Below, piece after piece: positions 47,001 through 59,820 of a stretch of DNA of 64,000 nucleotides; position 1 is the first letter of the stretch, and each line of letters opens with the position of its first letter. The stretch is from Gnomoniopsis sp. IMI 355080 (lineage: Eukaryota > Ascomycota > Sordariomycetes > Diaporthales > Gnomoniaceae), in contig JAPEVC010000190.1 of NCBI GenBank assembly GCA_027946555.1, forward strand, positions 1 through 64,000, given 5' to 3'. The notes under the pieces were generated by a model. It ran no database searches. It had not been told where the DNA came from and worked only from the letters and a program-made list of their open reading frames with translations. Made by a program: the position numbers and the translations under genes.

Positions 47001-50000
47001 GACCTGGAGGTCTTTATGCCCAACAACTACAAGACAGCGTCAAAAGCTCTCAAGCAAGGGCTGAAGAACGGCGTTTCGCCAGCTGTGTTTTTCTCGTCTG
47101 TGTTCGGACATGCCACCCCTTGGTCGATGCTTGGCTCCAAGTACTGGCGCCAGAACCTCGAGTCACCGGTCCTCTTCCACCAAGGCGTCACTGAAATGCT
47201 GTCTAAATCTCCCGTTGACGTGATCGTAGAGATCGGCCCCCACAGCGCCCTCCAGGGCCCGCTTCGCCAGCTTTTGAAAACCATGAGCGGCGGTGGGCAT
47301 CCCGGTAAGGTTCCGAAATACTATGCAGCGATGATCAGGGGACAAAACAACGTGACAGATGTCTTGACACTGGCGGGAAATCTTTTCACCCAAGGCTGTG
47401 ATATTGATTTAGGCCGGGTCAACGCCATCGAGGGCCGAGGCGGGAACCAATATCAAATGGCCAAGGTGATTACAGATCTGCCACGCTACCAGTGGCAGTA
47501 CCCAAACGAGGTTCTGCTGTACGAGAACCGCTACACGCGAGAGTGGCGGACTCGTATGCATCCACGACATGATATCCTGGGAAGTCGGATTCCAGGCACA
47601 AATCAGGCAGAGCCCATCTGGCGCAACAAGCTGTGTGTGAGCAATGTGCCGTGGTTGAAGGACCATCGCGTAAGTGGCACATAAGACCTGCGTGGTCCTG
47701 AACAACTTATGTGAGCTAATCAAAAGGTATTATATCGATAGGTTGGAAAAGACGTAGTGTTCCCCTCGACCGGTTACCTCAGTATCGTTCTCGAAGCAGC
47801 GACACAAGTTGTGGAAACTCAGGGGCTGCAGTCAGGAGCTGTGGAATGCTATGACATACGCAACGTCAGTTTGTCAAAGGCTCTCATGGTCCCTGAAGAT
47901 GACTTCGGGATTGAGACGCTGTTGACGTTGCGCCGCACCTCGCTCAATGCCACATCCCGCCACCAGTGGCTCTTCGACTTTGTTCTCACGTCTGTAGCCA
48001 GCGAAGAGGGTGTGGACACATTCACAGAGCACTGTTGTGGCCAAGTAGCCGTTGAATTCGACAAGTACGGTAAGCATCAAGTCCCTCACTCATCTGCAGC
48101 AGACCAAGTAGAGAAAAAGAAAAAAGCGAAGGTTTTTCAGGCTGACAGGGCTAGACTTGCCCGAGAGCGACGTGATAAGGCATATTAAGGTTTCTTCTTC
48201 GTCAAAGAAAGCGATCAACCCTACACAGTGGTACGACAGCTTCGCCAGAGCAGGACTCTGCTACGGTCCAGTATTTCAAGGTCTATCCAACATCTTTGCC
48301 CTAGGCGGCCAAGGGAACAAGACCCAGGCAAGAGTGGGCCTGGAACCGACATCAAAAATCATGACGGGCGAGTCGAGATACCTGCTGCACCCCGCGACAC
48401 TCGACGCCAGCCTGCAACTCTCAATCCTGTCCGCGCACAAAAATGTATCGACCAAGTTCAAGCGCGCATTCATGCCCACTGCCTTCGAAAGCGTCAAGGT
48501 GTGGCCCAACAGGATCACCACAAGCCACTTGCAACGCGCACAACAATCAGCGGAAGCGTACGCCACCGCCACGCTCATGGGCGTCCGTGGTCTGTCTGCC
48601 AGTGTGGTGCTCACGGGAGTGGACGATGATCGCCACGTGATGCTCGAGGCGACCAACATCGTCCTCACCGCCGCGGAGCAAATGGCTCCCAAGCTCATTG
48701 ACGACCCTGCCCCGTACACGCGCATGGTTTGGAAACCCGACTTTGACCACATAAACTCGGGCATCTTGGCGCGGTTATACCCCCCTGTGGTCCTCAGCGA
48801 CGATGCCGTGATTCCTTCGTTGAATCACCTCGCTTTGCATCAGCTGATCCACTTCAAAGAGACACATCGAGATGTTTTCGAAAAGGGGTCGGACCAGCCT
48901 CATCTGCAGAGGCTGCTGGACTGGACGACGGTGAAGCTGTCGGCTGCCACGAGTAATGCTGCGTCTCCGGCCTCCAAGATCACGCATTACGATGAATCCT
49001 TCCGGAGCCTGGAGATAGAGCGGATCTCCGGGAGACTTAAGACACTATCTTCGGAGGCCCGGTTGATGTGTCGTCTGTACGAGAACCTGGCTGACATTTA
49101 CGCCGGGAATAAGTCAGGCATCCAAGTGGCACTGCAGGACAACTTGCTCCTCGATAACTACGAGACTGGCCAAGTCTACCGGGAGGGAAACGCTCGTCTG
49201 GCGTCCATCATGCAATTATATGCCCATCAGAACCCTCGCATGAAAGTGTTGGAAGTAGGAGGGGGAACTGGAAGTGCGACGAACCAGATCCTGCCCGCGC
49301 TCAAGGGGAGTACCGTCTGGCGGCAATACTCAGAATACCGATTCACAGACACGACGCCGTCTTTCCTCAGCGAAGCCGAGGAGCGGTTCTCGCAGTTCGG
49401 CGGCATGACTTTTGGGACATTCGACATGGAAAAGAGTGGCGAGTCTCAAGGCTATCAGCAAGACTTTGATGTCGTCGTGGCGTCCAACGTGATCCACGCC
49501 ACGTCCGACATCCTCAACACACTAATCAACGTGCGGAACGTGCTCAAGCCCGGCGGCAAGATGATCTTGCTGGAGCTGACGCAGTCGCAGCTCTCCGCTG
49601 GGCTTGTGCTGGGCACGTTCAGCGATTTCTGGAAGGCCGACTCCGACCCATGCTACCCTCGATTCGACGGCCCCTTTCTAAGCAAGGCCCTCTGGAGTAA
49701 GGTTCTTCCTGCAGCGGGCTTTTCTGGCCTGGATTTCTATCTCGATGATTATGCGGGTGCAAATGTCTCCGCGACCGTCATATGTGCCACGGCCTTGGAG
49801 CCTATCGCCAGCGTACCACGGATGATCTCTGCGCCTCAAAGTGGGCAGGATATCACTCTTGTGTATCGGTCTCGGCCGACCCCTTTCATGGACGAACTGG
49901 CTGCCTTCATCACCGAAACCAGTGGTGTCCCAGCTAGCTTGGCTGCACTTTCCAAGATAGAGGCTCTTCAAGACCACCAGAGATTCATCTTCCTCGTGGA

Positions 50001-52772
50001 AACAGAGAGCCCGTTCTTCCTCGATGTGACAGACACGGAATGGGGGCACCTCCAGTCGGTATTCAGCCGATTGACCTCATGCCTCTGGCTGACGAGTGGA
50101 GACCTACTGGCAGGCAAAGAGCCACTATACGCAATGATCTCGGGCCTAGTACGAGGCATGAGAACAGAGAGCAGCAGTCTCCGCTTCGACATCCTCGACC
50201 TGGATAGCGTCCCAACAAACGCGGCGTCTGACTCGGACATCTTGCGCCTCATCGCACAGCTCGAGGCCAGGGTGGCCGATCGCCAGCGGACCAACGAGGA
50301 CTACGAGTTCCGATACAAGGAGGGCATCCTCCACGTGAGCCGACTCACAGCCGATGACAACCTCTGCGAGGAGGCCAAGGCACTGGCGCATTCCGACCGC
50401 GCGTGCAGCCGTGTGCCTCTCAAGGATATTGGGTCGAAGCCTCTGCGGCTCGCGATTGAGAAGCCGGGCGTATTGAGCACGGTGTACTTTACACAAGACC
50501 AGGACTTTGACAAGCCGCTGCTGGCCGACGAGGTTGAGATCGCGGTCAAGTACGCCGGCGTGAACAACAAGGACATCGCAGTGCTGACAGGCCGTCACCA
50601 TTCCGACTCGCTCAGCGACGAGTGCTCCGGCATCATCACCCAAGTGGGCAGCGGCGCGGTGCATGACCTAAAAGCAGGCGATTATGTCTACTGCCAGTCT
50701 TTCGCCAAGTTCGGCAACCTTGTCCGCGCAAAAGCGGCGTTTTGCCAGCGCCTCCAAGAAGACAACAAAGACACCCTCGCGGGCACAGCAACGCTGCCCA
50801 TCGCCTTCTGCACCGCCATCCACGGCCTGCTGGATCTGGGCCGTCTGGAGCCCAAGGAGACGGTGCTGATTCAGTCCGCCACCGGCGCAGTTGGCCTGGC
50901 GGCGATCCAGATTGCGCGCATGCGCGGCGCAGAGATCTTCGCGACGGTGGGCACGGAGACCAAGAAGGCCGCACTGCTGGGGATGGGGTTCGGGATCGCC
51001 GAAGATCATGTGCTGCCCTCGCGCGACCGGCTGTCGTCGCGGCGCCTTCTTGAGCGGACAGGCGGCCGGGGCGTCGATGTGATCCTGTGCAGTGCGCGCG
51101 GCGCGCTCATGCACGAGTACTGGCGGTGTATTGCTACCGGGGGCCGGTTTGTGGAAATTGGGAGGACCGAAGTGCTGGACAATGGGAGCCTCAGCCTGGG
51201 CGTTTTCCGGCGCAATGCTACCTTTACCTCGTTTGACCTAGAGGTTATGAGCAAGGAGAAGCCGGAGATTATCGCTCGGTATGCTGATTTCCTTTTTCTT
51301 CTCGACTGTGGCTTCTTGACTGACTTTTGTACTACTCAAGGTTGATGAGAACAGTCCAGGAACTCAAGCGCGAGGGCCACATCGAGCCACTTCCGTGGCA
51401 GAGCTTCGACGTCGCTGAGATCGACAAGGCCTTCATGACCTTTACGAAGGGAAACCACATCGGAAAGATTCTTGTTGAATATGACGACCAGTCACTGAAT
51501 GGCGTCAACGTGAGTTTTGACAAACTCTGAATCCTGATATCGCTGGCTGACACAGAGACCTCTCAGGTCCAACGCGATCCATTCACCGCAGCGTTCGACC
51601 CTCAAGCAGCATACCTCCTCGTAGGATGCCTAGGAGGCCTGGGACGCAGTTTCAGCGAGTGGGCCGTCTCCCGCGGCGCCAGGCACCTGATCTACCTCTC
51701 ACGCTCGGGTGGCTACAATCCCGAGGCGCAGTCCCTCCTCTCCTCCCTTGCCGCCCGGGGCATCGACGCCACGGTGATCCGAGGTGACGTGACACGTCTT
51801 GCCGACGTCCAAGCCGCAGTCGCTGCCGCAACCGCCAAGGGACGGCCCGTCAAGGGTGTTGTCCAGGGCGCCCTGACGCTACATGACGGGCTTTTCGAGG
51901 CCATGCCGCTGTCACGCTTCCAGGCGACGGTGCGGCCCCGCGTACTCGGGACGCTGAACCTGGACGCGGCGACGCGTGCGTGCCCGCTAGACTTCTTCGT
52001 GCTGTGGTCTTCGTGGACTGTTATCTTTGGCACCGCCACGCAGGCCAATTACCTCGCGTCCAACGCCTTTTTGGATGCGTTCGCGCGCGGCCGGCGCGCC
52101 CGTGGGCAGCCGTGCACGAGCCTTGCACTGAGCCAGGTGCTTGGTGTGGGGATTGTGGCGCACATGCCCGAGTACCAGCAGGCCATGGTGCGGAATGGCT
52201 TCTACGGGAACGATGAGGATGAGTTTCTGCAGTACTGCGACAAGGCCATCTCGATGGGGGCGCCGGGTGGTGAAACTGGTGCGTGCGCCAAGGACGATGG
52301 AGTGGAGCCACCTGGCTGCGAGCCTGAGGAAGACCCGACGTTCAGGTATGATCCGCACACGGTGGGTCACCTGCTCGTGGGCATCGAACCTGCGGGCCTG
52401 AGGAACGTCGACCGCAAGTATCCGCTGTCTGAGATGCCTTGGTACCACGATCCTCGCTTCCAGAACCTGATTCAGGCCACCACTTTGCTGTCTTCGGGCA
52501 CGACCCAAGACCGACGGGATGGCGCTGCTGACGGTGAGGAGGGCACGCCGCTAGACAGGGTGAAGGGCAAGATCTCGCGGCTGCTTTACATCCCTGCCGA
52601 CGAGGTGGATGCGGATGTGGCTATCAACCGCTACGGCATTGACAGCATGGTGGCTGCCGAGCTGAGAAACTGGTTTGCGGCGACGTTTGGCAAGGACGTC
52701 AGCATGTTGAAGCTGTTAGGTGCGACCATGACAGTGCAGAGGTTGGCCGAAGAAGCCACGGCGGAGGCATAG
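44071..52772 (+). CDS. Highly reducing iterative type I polyketide synthase (KS-MAT-DH-cMT-ER-KR-ACP)
   Basis: Ten exons: 44071-44140, 44196-44861, 44951-45206, 45309-45602, 45739-45760, 45834-47669, 47742-48069, 48149-51278, 51341-51509, 51567-52772, giving 2658 residues with consistent phases. KS: Cys188 (DTACSSS), ECHGTGT and NMGH. An Asn/Gly/Ser-rich linker leads to MAT with Ser707 (GHSSGE). DH: His1047 (DHRV...FPSTGYL) and Asp1243 (HPATLDASLQ). C-methyltransferase: SAM motif near 1524-1532 (LEVGGGTG). ER: NADPH loop near 2069 (ATGAVGLAAIQ). KR: GGLGRS near 2280, Ser2406, Tyr2419 and Asn2423, but Arg2382 sits where the catalytic Lys is expected. ACP: Ser2617 (GIDSM). There is no thioesterase, reductase or condensation domain after the ACP, so release needs a partner. 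This is the cytosolic core enzyme of the cluster, building a methylated, reduced chain from malonyl-CoA. Confidence 0.95.
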
Positions 52773-53934
52773 ATATTAGTACAATCATCACTACTGGGTA
52801 CTACATATGCCAGAACTACGGAAAGAAAGACTTATAACAACGCATGGTGAACCGCAGGACACCCGCTGGTCCCCCTCGCCCTTCCAGTAATGAGTACTTG
52901 TTAATCTAAGCGGCATTTGTATATGCATAGTATTTGCATCCTTTACACCAGGTCACGGGCAAGGATACTATAGACGCACAATGAAACCGCCTTGAGGGAT
53001 CATAACATAAAAATCATGTGTGGAGATGCGCATCATCATCTTACACCCTTGAATCACATTTTGATCAAAAGTTTCTAAAGGTTAAGACCGTTGGAGCTGA
53101 AGACGCTGTAGAAAAGTACCTAGGTACCTGCAAAAGACTTACAGGGCCATAATACAAAGTTCGGGATAAGACTGCGGGTTTTCTTGAATGTTGCGCTTAC
53201 AGTAGCACAGCTCTCGTCCCCCCGGGTTAGGGCTCAGGAGCAGGCAGAGCAGGTCTTGAACACCAAAATTATAACACTTCAAACTAGGTACCTAGGTAGT
53301 TGAGCTGTAAGATACACAAATGTATATATTTAATGGCTTTATTACCCCAAGTGGAAGAGAAACACGATGAGATGATCAGGAAAAGGGCCCCCAAGCACCA
53401 GGGCTTGAGCACTCCGTTTCGACCGCGAGCGGCGAATTGGAAGGACGGATAACCAATAACCAATTCACCCACAGAGGATATCCTTCTATGTCAGCAACCC
53501 AGTGTCAGTGGAAGAGATGGTGTTTCGTCCGGGACTCGGGAGGAACAAATATGCGTGTCGGTATATAGAGAGAAATGGGATTCTGCAGTCCGGTATAATC
53601 TCGATGTACAAACTTTCTGACAACAGTCCAGAAGAATCATGGACGTACCGTCACGTGCCCGTCTGTAGGCGCTTGTCACGCCTTGTTTGTATACTTGGGT
53701 ATGTTCGACATAGAACGACGACTGAAAGGTATATATATGCATACCGGTAATAAAGCAGCACGCAAACGCCCCGGCCAATAAAGAGGCGTGCCGCGGGCAT
53801 ACAGATCCCGAACCCACAGCTACGGGTCTTGTAACCCGGGCGATATACTGTAACATCTAATACTGATTTTGGTTGTTAAAATCTAAATTCCCTCTGAGTC
53901 TCCCTATCACCCAAAACTCTGACCGCCAAACTTA
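52773..53934. other. Intergenic region between convergent PKS and 2OG oxygenase
   Basis: A tail-to-tail spacer of 1.16 kb. Two ACCTAGGT palindromes (53118, 53290) and a CTGCAGTCC word near 53583 are present. Short frames (for example 53502-53750) have no domain content. Confidence 0.5.
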
Positions 53935-55225
53935 TTATGTAGCCTCATCAACAATTTCCAGATTTCCCACCTTGAACGTCTTTCCCTTCCGGTCATCATA
54001 ATCTGTGCCACCGTGGTAGTCCTTCACTCTAGCCCGCACATACTCAATCCCTTTGACCGGCTTCTGGTTCTCCTGGCTCTCACTAATCAGTCCCATCCTC
54101 TTGAGCAATGGCGAAGGCGCAGGCTGGATATCGACATCATTTCCTGGCCGCACAAAGTAGAATAGCCCAAGGCGGTTGCCACCCAGCTGGTCCGGTGGCG
54201 GGCGAATCACCCTATGGGTCGACGATTTCAGATAAGAGGCCGTCCAAAAACCGAGCGTATCGCCAATGTTACAGATGATACCGCCGTCCACGGACGGCAC
54301 ATAGCGCCACTCGCCCGCCGGGGTCTTAAGCTGTAGTCCAGCGACGTTCTGGCTCCAGAGCAACGTCAATGAGCCAAAATCGGTATGGGCGCGCGCCCAT
54401 AAATTCTCGACCTTGGCATCGTCCTCCGCTGACCGCGGGTGATAGGTCATATAGCGCAGGTGGTCGTCCGAGGGGTCCTCGTAGCGGTGCTTTGATGCGA
54501 AATAGTCCTCGGGCAGCTCGAGGATGATGGCGAAGAGCTCGAAGCACTTGCGGGCAACATCCATGGCTCTCTGTGTAGCTTGTTAACTTTTCTCAATACC
54601 ATGGTTCAGAAACCCGGTGACAAGCCGCACCTCGCACAGGGTCAAGGAGGAGGTTCGGAGTGGTACTTACGCGTGAGAAGTCCTCAATCTCTGACTGGTA
54701 TGGCTTAAAGAACGGATGCCGAGGCTCGTCCTTATAATGCTGAGTAAACTTGGCATGATTATACGACTCTGCGTTGTCTCGGACCTCGGTTCCCCTGAGC
54801 GTCTTGTTGTACAACTCACGATAGCCAAAGAAGTGGCCATTATCGAGATCACACTTATACTTTGACAGACTCTTCTCCGCCTGTGGGGCAGCGAAAAAGG
54901 CTTGTCCAATATCATATTGGCGTTGAACCTCTTCATCCGTAAAACCTGTACCAGTTAGGGTGAAGAAGCCGGTTGTATGAACCTGTTGCTCTTGTTAGGA
55001 AAGTCCAGTCAAGGGCAACATGTGATTTCTTCGTACAGCTTCACGCAACTCCTCGGCCAGTTTCTGCTTGCCGCCTGGGGTATCAAAGGTCGAAAGGTCG
55101 AGAGTCTTGATATCAGCCCATGGTAGGTCATGGGTCGTCTTCGCAGGGCGCTCCCACTTGGGCAAGGGGCCGGGGAACTCCATAGCTGCGCTAGTGTCAC
55201 TAGGCATAGTAAGTGTAGAAGACAT
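53935..55225 (-). CDS. 2-oxoglutarate/Fe(II)-dependent dioxygenase (IPNS-like)
   Basis: Exons 55225-55037, 54982-54671, 54570-53935 give 378 residues from MSSTLTMPSD. An in-frame ATG at 55345 would add 40 residues including a hydrophobic stretch (FPLFLIISFVYF). The shorter form is preferred because these enzymes are normally cytosolic, but the longer one cannot be excluded. The N-terminal DIOX_N part has TTGFFTLTGTGF. The catalytic core has the iron facial triad His229/Asp231 (HTDFGSLTLL) and His286 (STHRVI), and Arg300 (GNRLGLFYF) for 2-oxoglutarate. Such enzymes hydroxylate, desaturate, epoxidise or rearrange metabolites. The last gene before an unrelated block, it is probably the right border of the cluster. 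Confidence 0.9.
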
Positions 55226-56685
55226 CATGAAGTAGACGAAGGAGATAATTAAGAAGAGGGGGAACCAGGTCAAGTGATTAATGCGATGATCGGTTGGTTC
55301 GATGGGCGAAGGCAGGCTTGGCCCTTTATATTGGAACATTGGCATTATAGAGTTGATTTGAGTATTCTATGTTGATGTTGCTAGCCACCAGGGTAGGTCG
55401 GGCAAATACGTCGCAGACCTGACTTGAAAGAAAATTTTTGACAAACACCTAAAAAGGGTGACCCTGAACCCAGCGCTATCGCATAACGTCGGCTCCTTGC
55501 CCGACATACGAAATACCAGACGGTATACCAAAGTTGCCGCATACTGAATGAACATGGGAATCATGCATACCGCTTAAACAAATATAATTAAGCAAAATAC
55601 TTCAGTATGCATTTACGTGAATGTTTGATCCCCAAGTCTTGGTACGCTTCGAGTCAGCTTTCCAACGATACCAGTACGACTTCATCTGATGGTGTTGATC
55701 ATAGCGCAGCGCGCGTCTATCGACATTTTGGCGCTTGAAATCCTTGGGCTATCACTACCTACAGAAGCTCTACCGCGCAGTATGTAGGGTCTTTAGGTCG
55801 TGAATGACACTTCAGACAAAGCCAAACATGGTTAGTGTTTGATTATCATATTCCGATTTCATAACTTGTGGAGCCTTCTGGGTGGAGAATATCGGTAGAA
55901 GATTCGGTGTCGCAGATTGTCTTTCCATCCGATGTCTTGTTCGATTTGGGACGTTGGTAGATACGCAGGCATGAAGCGGGGATATTCGGGGAAAGCCGAT
56001 TCCCAACCGTCAAAGTTTGTCGAAAAACTGCATTCAATTCGTTGAGAATGCAGCACATAGTCTGGCTGATCCCTGGTTCTATCGATGACATGCTTCTGAA
56101 GTGGACGTTGAAGTGGACGTTGATCATCATGTCAGTTCTGCGAACTCCTGCACGTAACTTTATCTGATAAGTATATCTAACCGCAGATAGCCCGCATAGA
56201 CATGAACGCTTCTAGACCACCTGCAGCAGGGGGACTGGCTGTTGTAAAGGAAGTGTTGTTACTTCTGCAGAAAGAGATTGATTTGGCTAGATAGCCCTTG
56301 CCATAGCTGAAGCACTCTATGCCCGTGCGAGTAATTGATCGAAAAAGAGGGGAGAAAGGAAAGAGGAAAAGAAAAGCGAAAGACACAGCAGGTATACGTC
56401 GTTCACTTGTTATTCCTAGGATATGAGATCTCTATTGCCCATCGGCAATTGGGAGTGATAAGTAATGGAAACAACATGGGATCTTTACAAGCTTGATTAT
56501 TTCACCTGATCCACGTTGCAATGCTAAAACGTAGACTGATTTTGCCGGAGTCACGGTCATTATAAAATACACATGCCTGAAGTACCTATACCCATTGAGT
56601 TCTCCATCCCCCGAGGTATCATCATATCGAACCAGTTCGATCAATGCACCATACCAAAACAGCCAGACCACCTCTCACTCGAGCT
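55226..56685. other. Intergenic region, 1.46 kb
   Basis: Holds the 2OG oxygenase promoter and the 3' end of the next minus-strand gene. Overlapping minus-strand frames at 55812-56130 and 56177-56386 have no recognised motif. Nothing else is seen. Confidence 0.5.
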
Positions 56686-57668
56686 TTAACTGAACGTCCC
56701 TGCAGGTGGCGTACCCTCGGGCAAGTTTTGAGTCTGCTCGATGGTCGGTGTGTTAGTTCAACCATCACTTGCTTCATTCCTTGTTTTTATCTGAATACTC
56801 ACGTTCGGAAAGTAATGGTCCACAGTCATGACCGAAGTCCCGTTGAAGTTACCGGGAGCAACAAAGTCAACCAGGTTAAGCCAATTGTACTTGGGAGAAT
56901 CTGTCACCACGCGGCTGTACCACTACGTTAGAGCTAAAGGAGTCACACCTTTGGGGAGGAACAGACTTACACAACACCGTTCTGGTACTGCCGAACAATA
57001 GCGCCGCCCGTATGCTTCACGAACGCGAAGTGCCCGTCATCGAGGTGCACAACATAGCTGATGTCTGAAGCAGGGTCCTCGTCAGCAAAGGCGGCAAAAG
57101 AAGGGGCAAGACTTTGCAGTCTATTTCGTGCGGTATTTCACACACCGAGATTGAGAAATTGGGTTCCGTTTGGACCGGCAGTCACAAAGCCATTGTCTGT
57201 GGCGCGAAGAACCACGCCCATGCTCTGTCCACCTGGTCCATACCAGTAGCCTCTGGATTAAATATTAGCGTTAGACGTGACACAGGCTGGACAAACGTAC
57301 TCTCGACTCTCCCAGCTGGCCTGGGTACCAGAATCAGTCTGAATAGTGTGGTTCTGTAGACGCTTTGTTAGAATGATTGGAGACACAACAACTGGTTCAG
57401 AAAATTAGAGCTCGCTCACGTTGTCCAAGTCCCAGTCAATCTTGGCTTGGAAGGCCAGCGTAATCACCGGCGTGCCCGGAGCAGGAGTCGACAGGAGGAG
57501 AGGGCCTGAAGCTGCCTGAGCCAGGTCGTTGCCGCTGGAGATATTCTTTGCAACAGGAGCGGGAACGTTGATGTTGTTTGCGTCACCCTGGGCGGAGACG
57601 ACCCCGACGCTGGTGACGACGATTCCCACGCTGATCAAAGCGGCCGGTAGGACGACTGAGTACAACAT
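56686..57668 (-). CDS. Small secreted protein of unknown function
   Basis: Six exons: 57668-57420, 57353-57301, 57252-57146, 57064-56971, 56914-56803, 56733-56686, giving 220 residues. Phases fit at every junction, and the alternative acceptor for exon 5 would give an early stop, which supports the model. Residues 1-26 are a signal peptide (hydrophobic, ending VVSAQG). The mature part has several short Gly/Asn/Thr-rich blocks (YWYGPGGQSMG, TAGPNGTQFLNLG, LVDFVAPGNFNGTSV), N-x-S/T sites and no cysteine pattern I can see. I do not recognise the family. It may be an extracellular or cell-surface protein and is probably outside the polyketide cluster. Confidence 0.7.
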
Positions 57669-58392
57669 GGTGAGAGGATGAATGAGTGAATGATAGCTGT
57701 GGGACTAGAGGGCTTCTGCTGATAGCTTGTTCGCTATGTGGGACCTGCCTGGGCTGGGTCCGAGGGAGGAACTCACGAACAGACTGCTTCCGTCTGTACT
57801 TCAACCAATTCATATGTTCTTGACTCTTCACTTCGAGCCAGCGCGCTATCTAGGTATCTTGGTATGATGACTCCTCCTCTTGGCCCTTGTGGACAAGCCT
57901 CCGGCCCGTCCTAGCCTGGACGTCTAGAAACTAGTGTATCAGTTCCAAGTGCCAATCAAACCTTACCAATCTGGAAGTGAAGCTGAGATCGAATTTCATT
58001 TTGACTCAGTGTTGATTATGCATGAGCCGTGCGCACGGTGTAGGTCTTGAAGTCGTATTTTCAATGCAAAGGCCTCGCGCGCGCTGCCGGTGTCAAGACT
58101 CAAGGGCGGACTTCGGGACTCGTCCGCTGGTATCGCCCAGTTTCGAGATGTTTCTCTGCTTGTTTCCCATAAAAAACGGTGTCAGGGATCTCGGGATTTG
58201 GGCCCTACTTCATCCTTGTAAACATAGTAAACGCCGACTCGGCTAATGTGAGCAGATAGTGATATAAAACAACGTCGATTGATTAAGCTTCTTCACTACG
58301 GTCTACCTTCCCTTGGTCCACTTTTCAAGCCCAATTTTCCGAGACTCTCTAATTAAACTAGACCCAAAATTTTCCCCATACACTTCATCATC
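57669..58392. promoter_or_regulatory. Divergent intergenic region, secreted protein (-) / GFA protein (+)
   Basis: A 724-base head-to-head spacer. No gene or repeat is recognised. Confidence 0.45.
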
Positions 58393-58909
58393 ATGTCCAC
58401 GTTCGAAGGTGGTTGTCTCTGCGGCGCGGTCCGTATCAAGTCCAGTGGTGAAGTCCAAGCCAAGGTGCGTATCCGATATACTACCTCATCTACCTACCTA
58501 ACTATACACCCTCCCTATACACCCTGACTATTCGCGTCACGTGCTCAAAGTGACCTCTTGTCCGCAGGCTCTCTGCCACTGTCTTGACTGTCGCAAGATC
58601 ACTGGATCTGCGTTCTCTACAAACCTGGTTGTTGCCGATGACGGCTTCTCCGTGACCAAAGGCACGCCCAAGTCGTTTCCCAAGACGGCCGACAGTGGCA
58701 AGACCATCACGTCATTCCTCTGTGGGAACTGTGGCTCGACTCTCTGGCGCGAGAGCGAGACTTATGCCGGTACCAAGATCATCAAAGCGGGCATTTTGGA
58801 TGGTGATGTCTTTATGGACGATGCGAAGCCGCTGGTCGAGTTGTTCGTTGTGAACCGGGTGTCCTGGCTCCCGGCCGTCAATGGTACAGAGCAGCATCAG
58901 AGCGCATGA
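58393..58909 (+). CDS. GFA-family (glutathione-dependent formaldehyde-activating-like) zinc protein
   Basis: Exons 58393-58464 and 58568-58909 give 137 residues. The zinc-binding cysteines of the GFA/CENP-V fold are all visible: GGCLCGAVRI at the N-terminus, ALCHCLDCRKITGS after the intron, and FLCGNCGSTLW in the middle. The length and motif order are those of single-domain fungal GFA proteins. The family is named after an enzyme proposed to promote glutathione-formaldehyde adduct formation, but most fungal members have no proven reaction. It lies 3.2 kb beyond the 2OG oxygenase gene, and a link to the cluster is not supported. Confidence 0.9.
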
Positions 58910-59787
58910 TGGACAACTATCAAGTTCAATGCTGAGAATCCTAGAAATTGGGATCGGGATCGTTTGCAGTCAGCTTTGTAGTAAGACTATTTAGGTAGTG
59001 AGAAATGATGGTACGCAGAGAAATCACCATGTTCGCTCGCTTCCTACCTCTAGTACCATGAGTCCGTGACACAACTAGATTTTTGGTTCAACTATGCGGT
59101 CGTAGATATTGCAAAGTACTTGCGCGCGCGCTCTCTAGTAAGTATCATAATAAAGAGCAAGTATCGTCGCTCATCAAGACCCGATGCACCTTCCTACTGT
59201 GTCACAATGTCTTCACACATCACACGCAGTGTTTACATCACATCAGACATACAGGCCAAGAGACCTGAGTCCCTCTTTCCATACAGACTGTGGGGATGTA
59301 CGGCATGTTCTGACACAACAGGAGTTGATGAGCAGTTAGAGGAAGAAAGGCGACCGTCAAGATCAGGATTCAGTTGAGTGATCGGGAGATAGAGCCGAGT
59401 GAAGGCGCTATTGTATTTGCTCAAAGCACGGTCATAAATCACAAACATGCCAAATTGAAGTTGAAATGTCTAATTTTTATCGTACGAGCAATATAGTATG
59501 TTGTGGTGATGGGATTAATTGTAAAAGTTGTGTGGCGTCGGGAAAGTGCTCCTAGTCCTGTTGAACCACATACCTAGGTGCTACTAGGTTCATCAAAACA
59601 AGGATGCACAAAGCTGAATACTGTATCTCTTTATTGAAGTATAAAATATGCTTATAAAGTAGATAGCGATGCTTGACTAAATTTATGCACTCATGCATTA
59701 TGTCACTACTAAGAGTCATTATCTCAATGGGGGCTTCAAGATGGTTTCAAAGTTCACGTCATCTCTATGCTACCTCCCGCGTTCTAG

Positions 59788-59820
59788 CGCGCGGTACGGT
59801 ACGGTCCGCGGTACCGCGCG
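59788..59820. repeat. GC-rich 10-bp inverted repeat
   Basis: CGCGCGGTAC (59788-59797) and GTACCGCGCG (59811-59820) are perfect reverse complements around a 13-base loop that itself contains GGTAC/GGTCC words. It stands out by GC content from the surrounding sequence. Confidence 0.75.
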
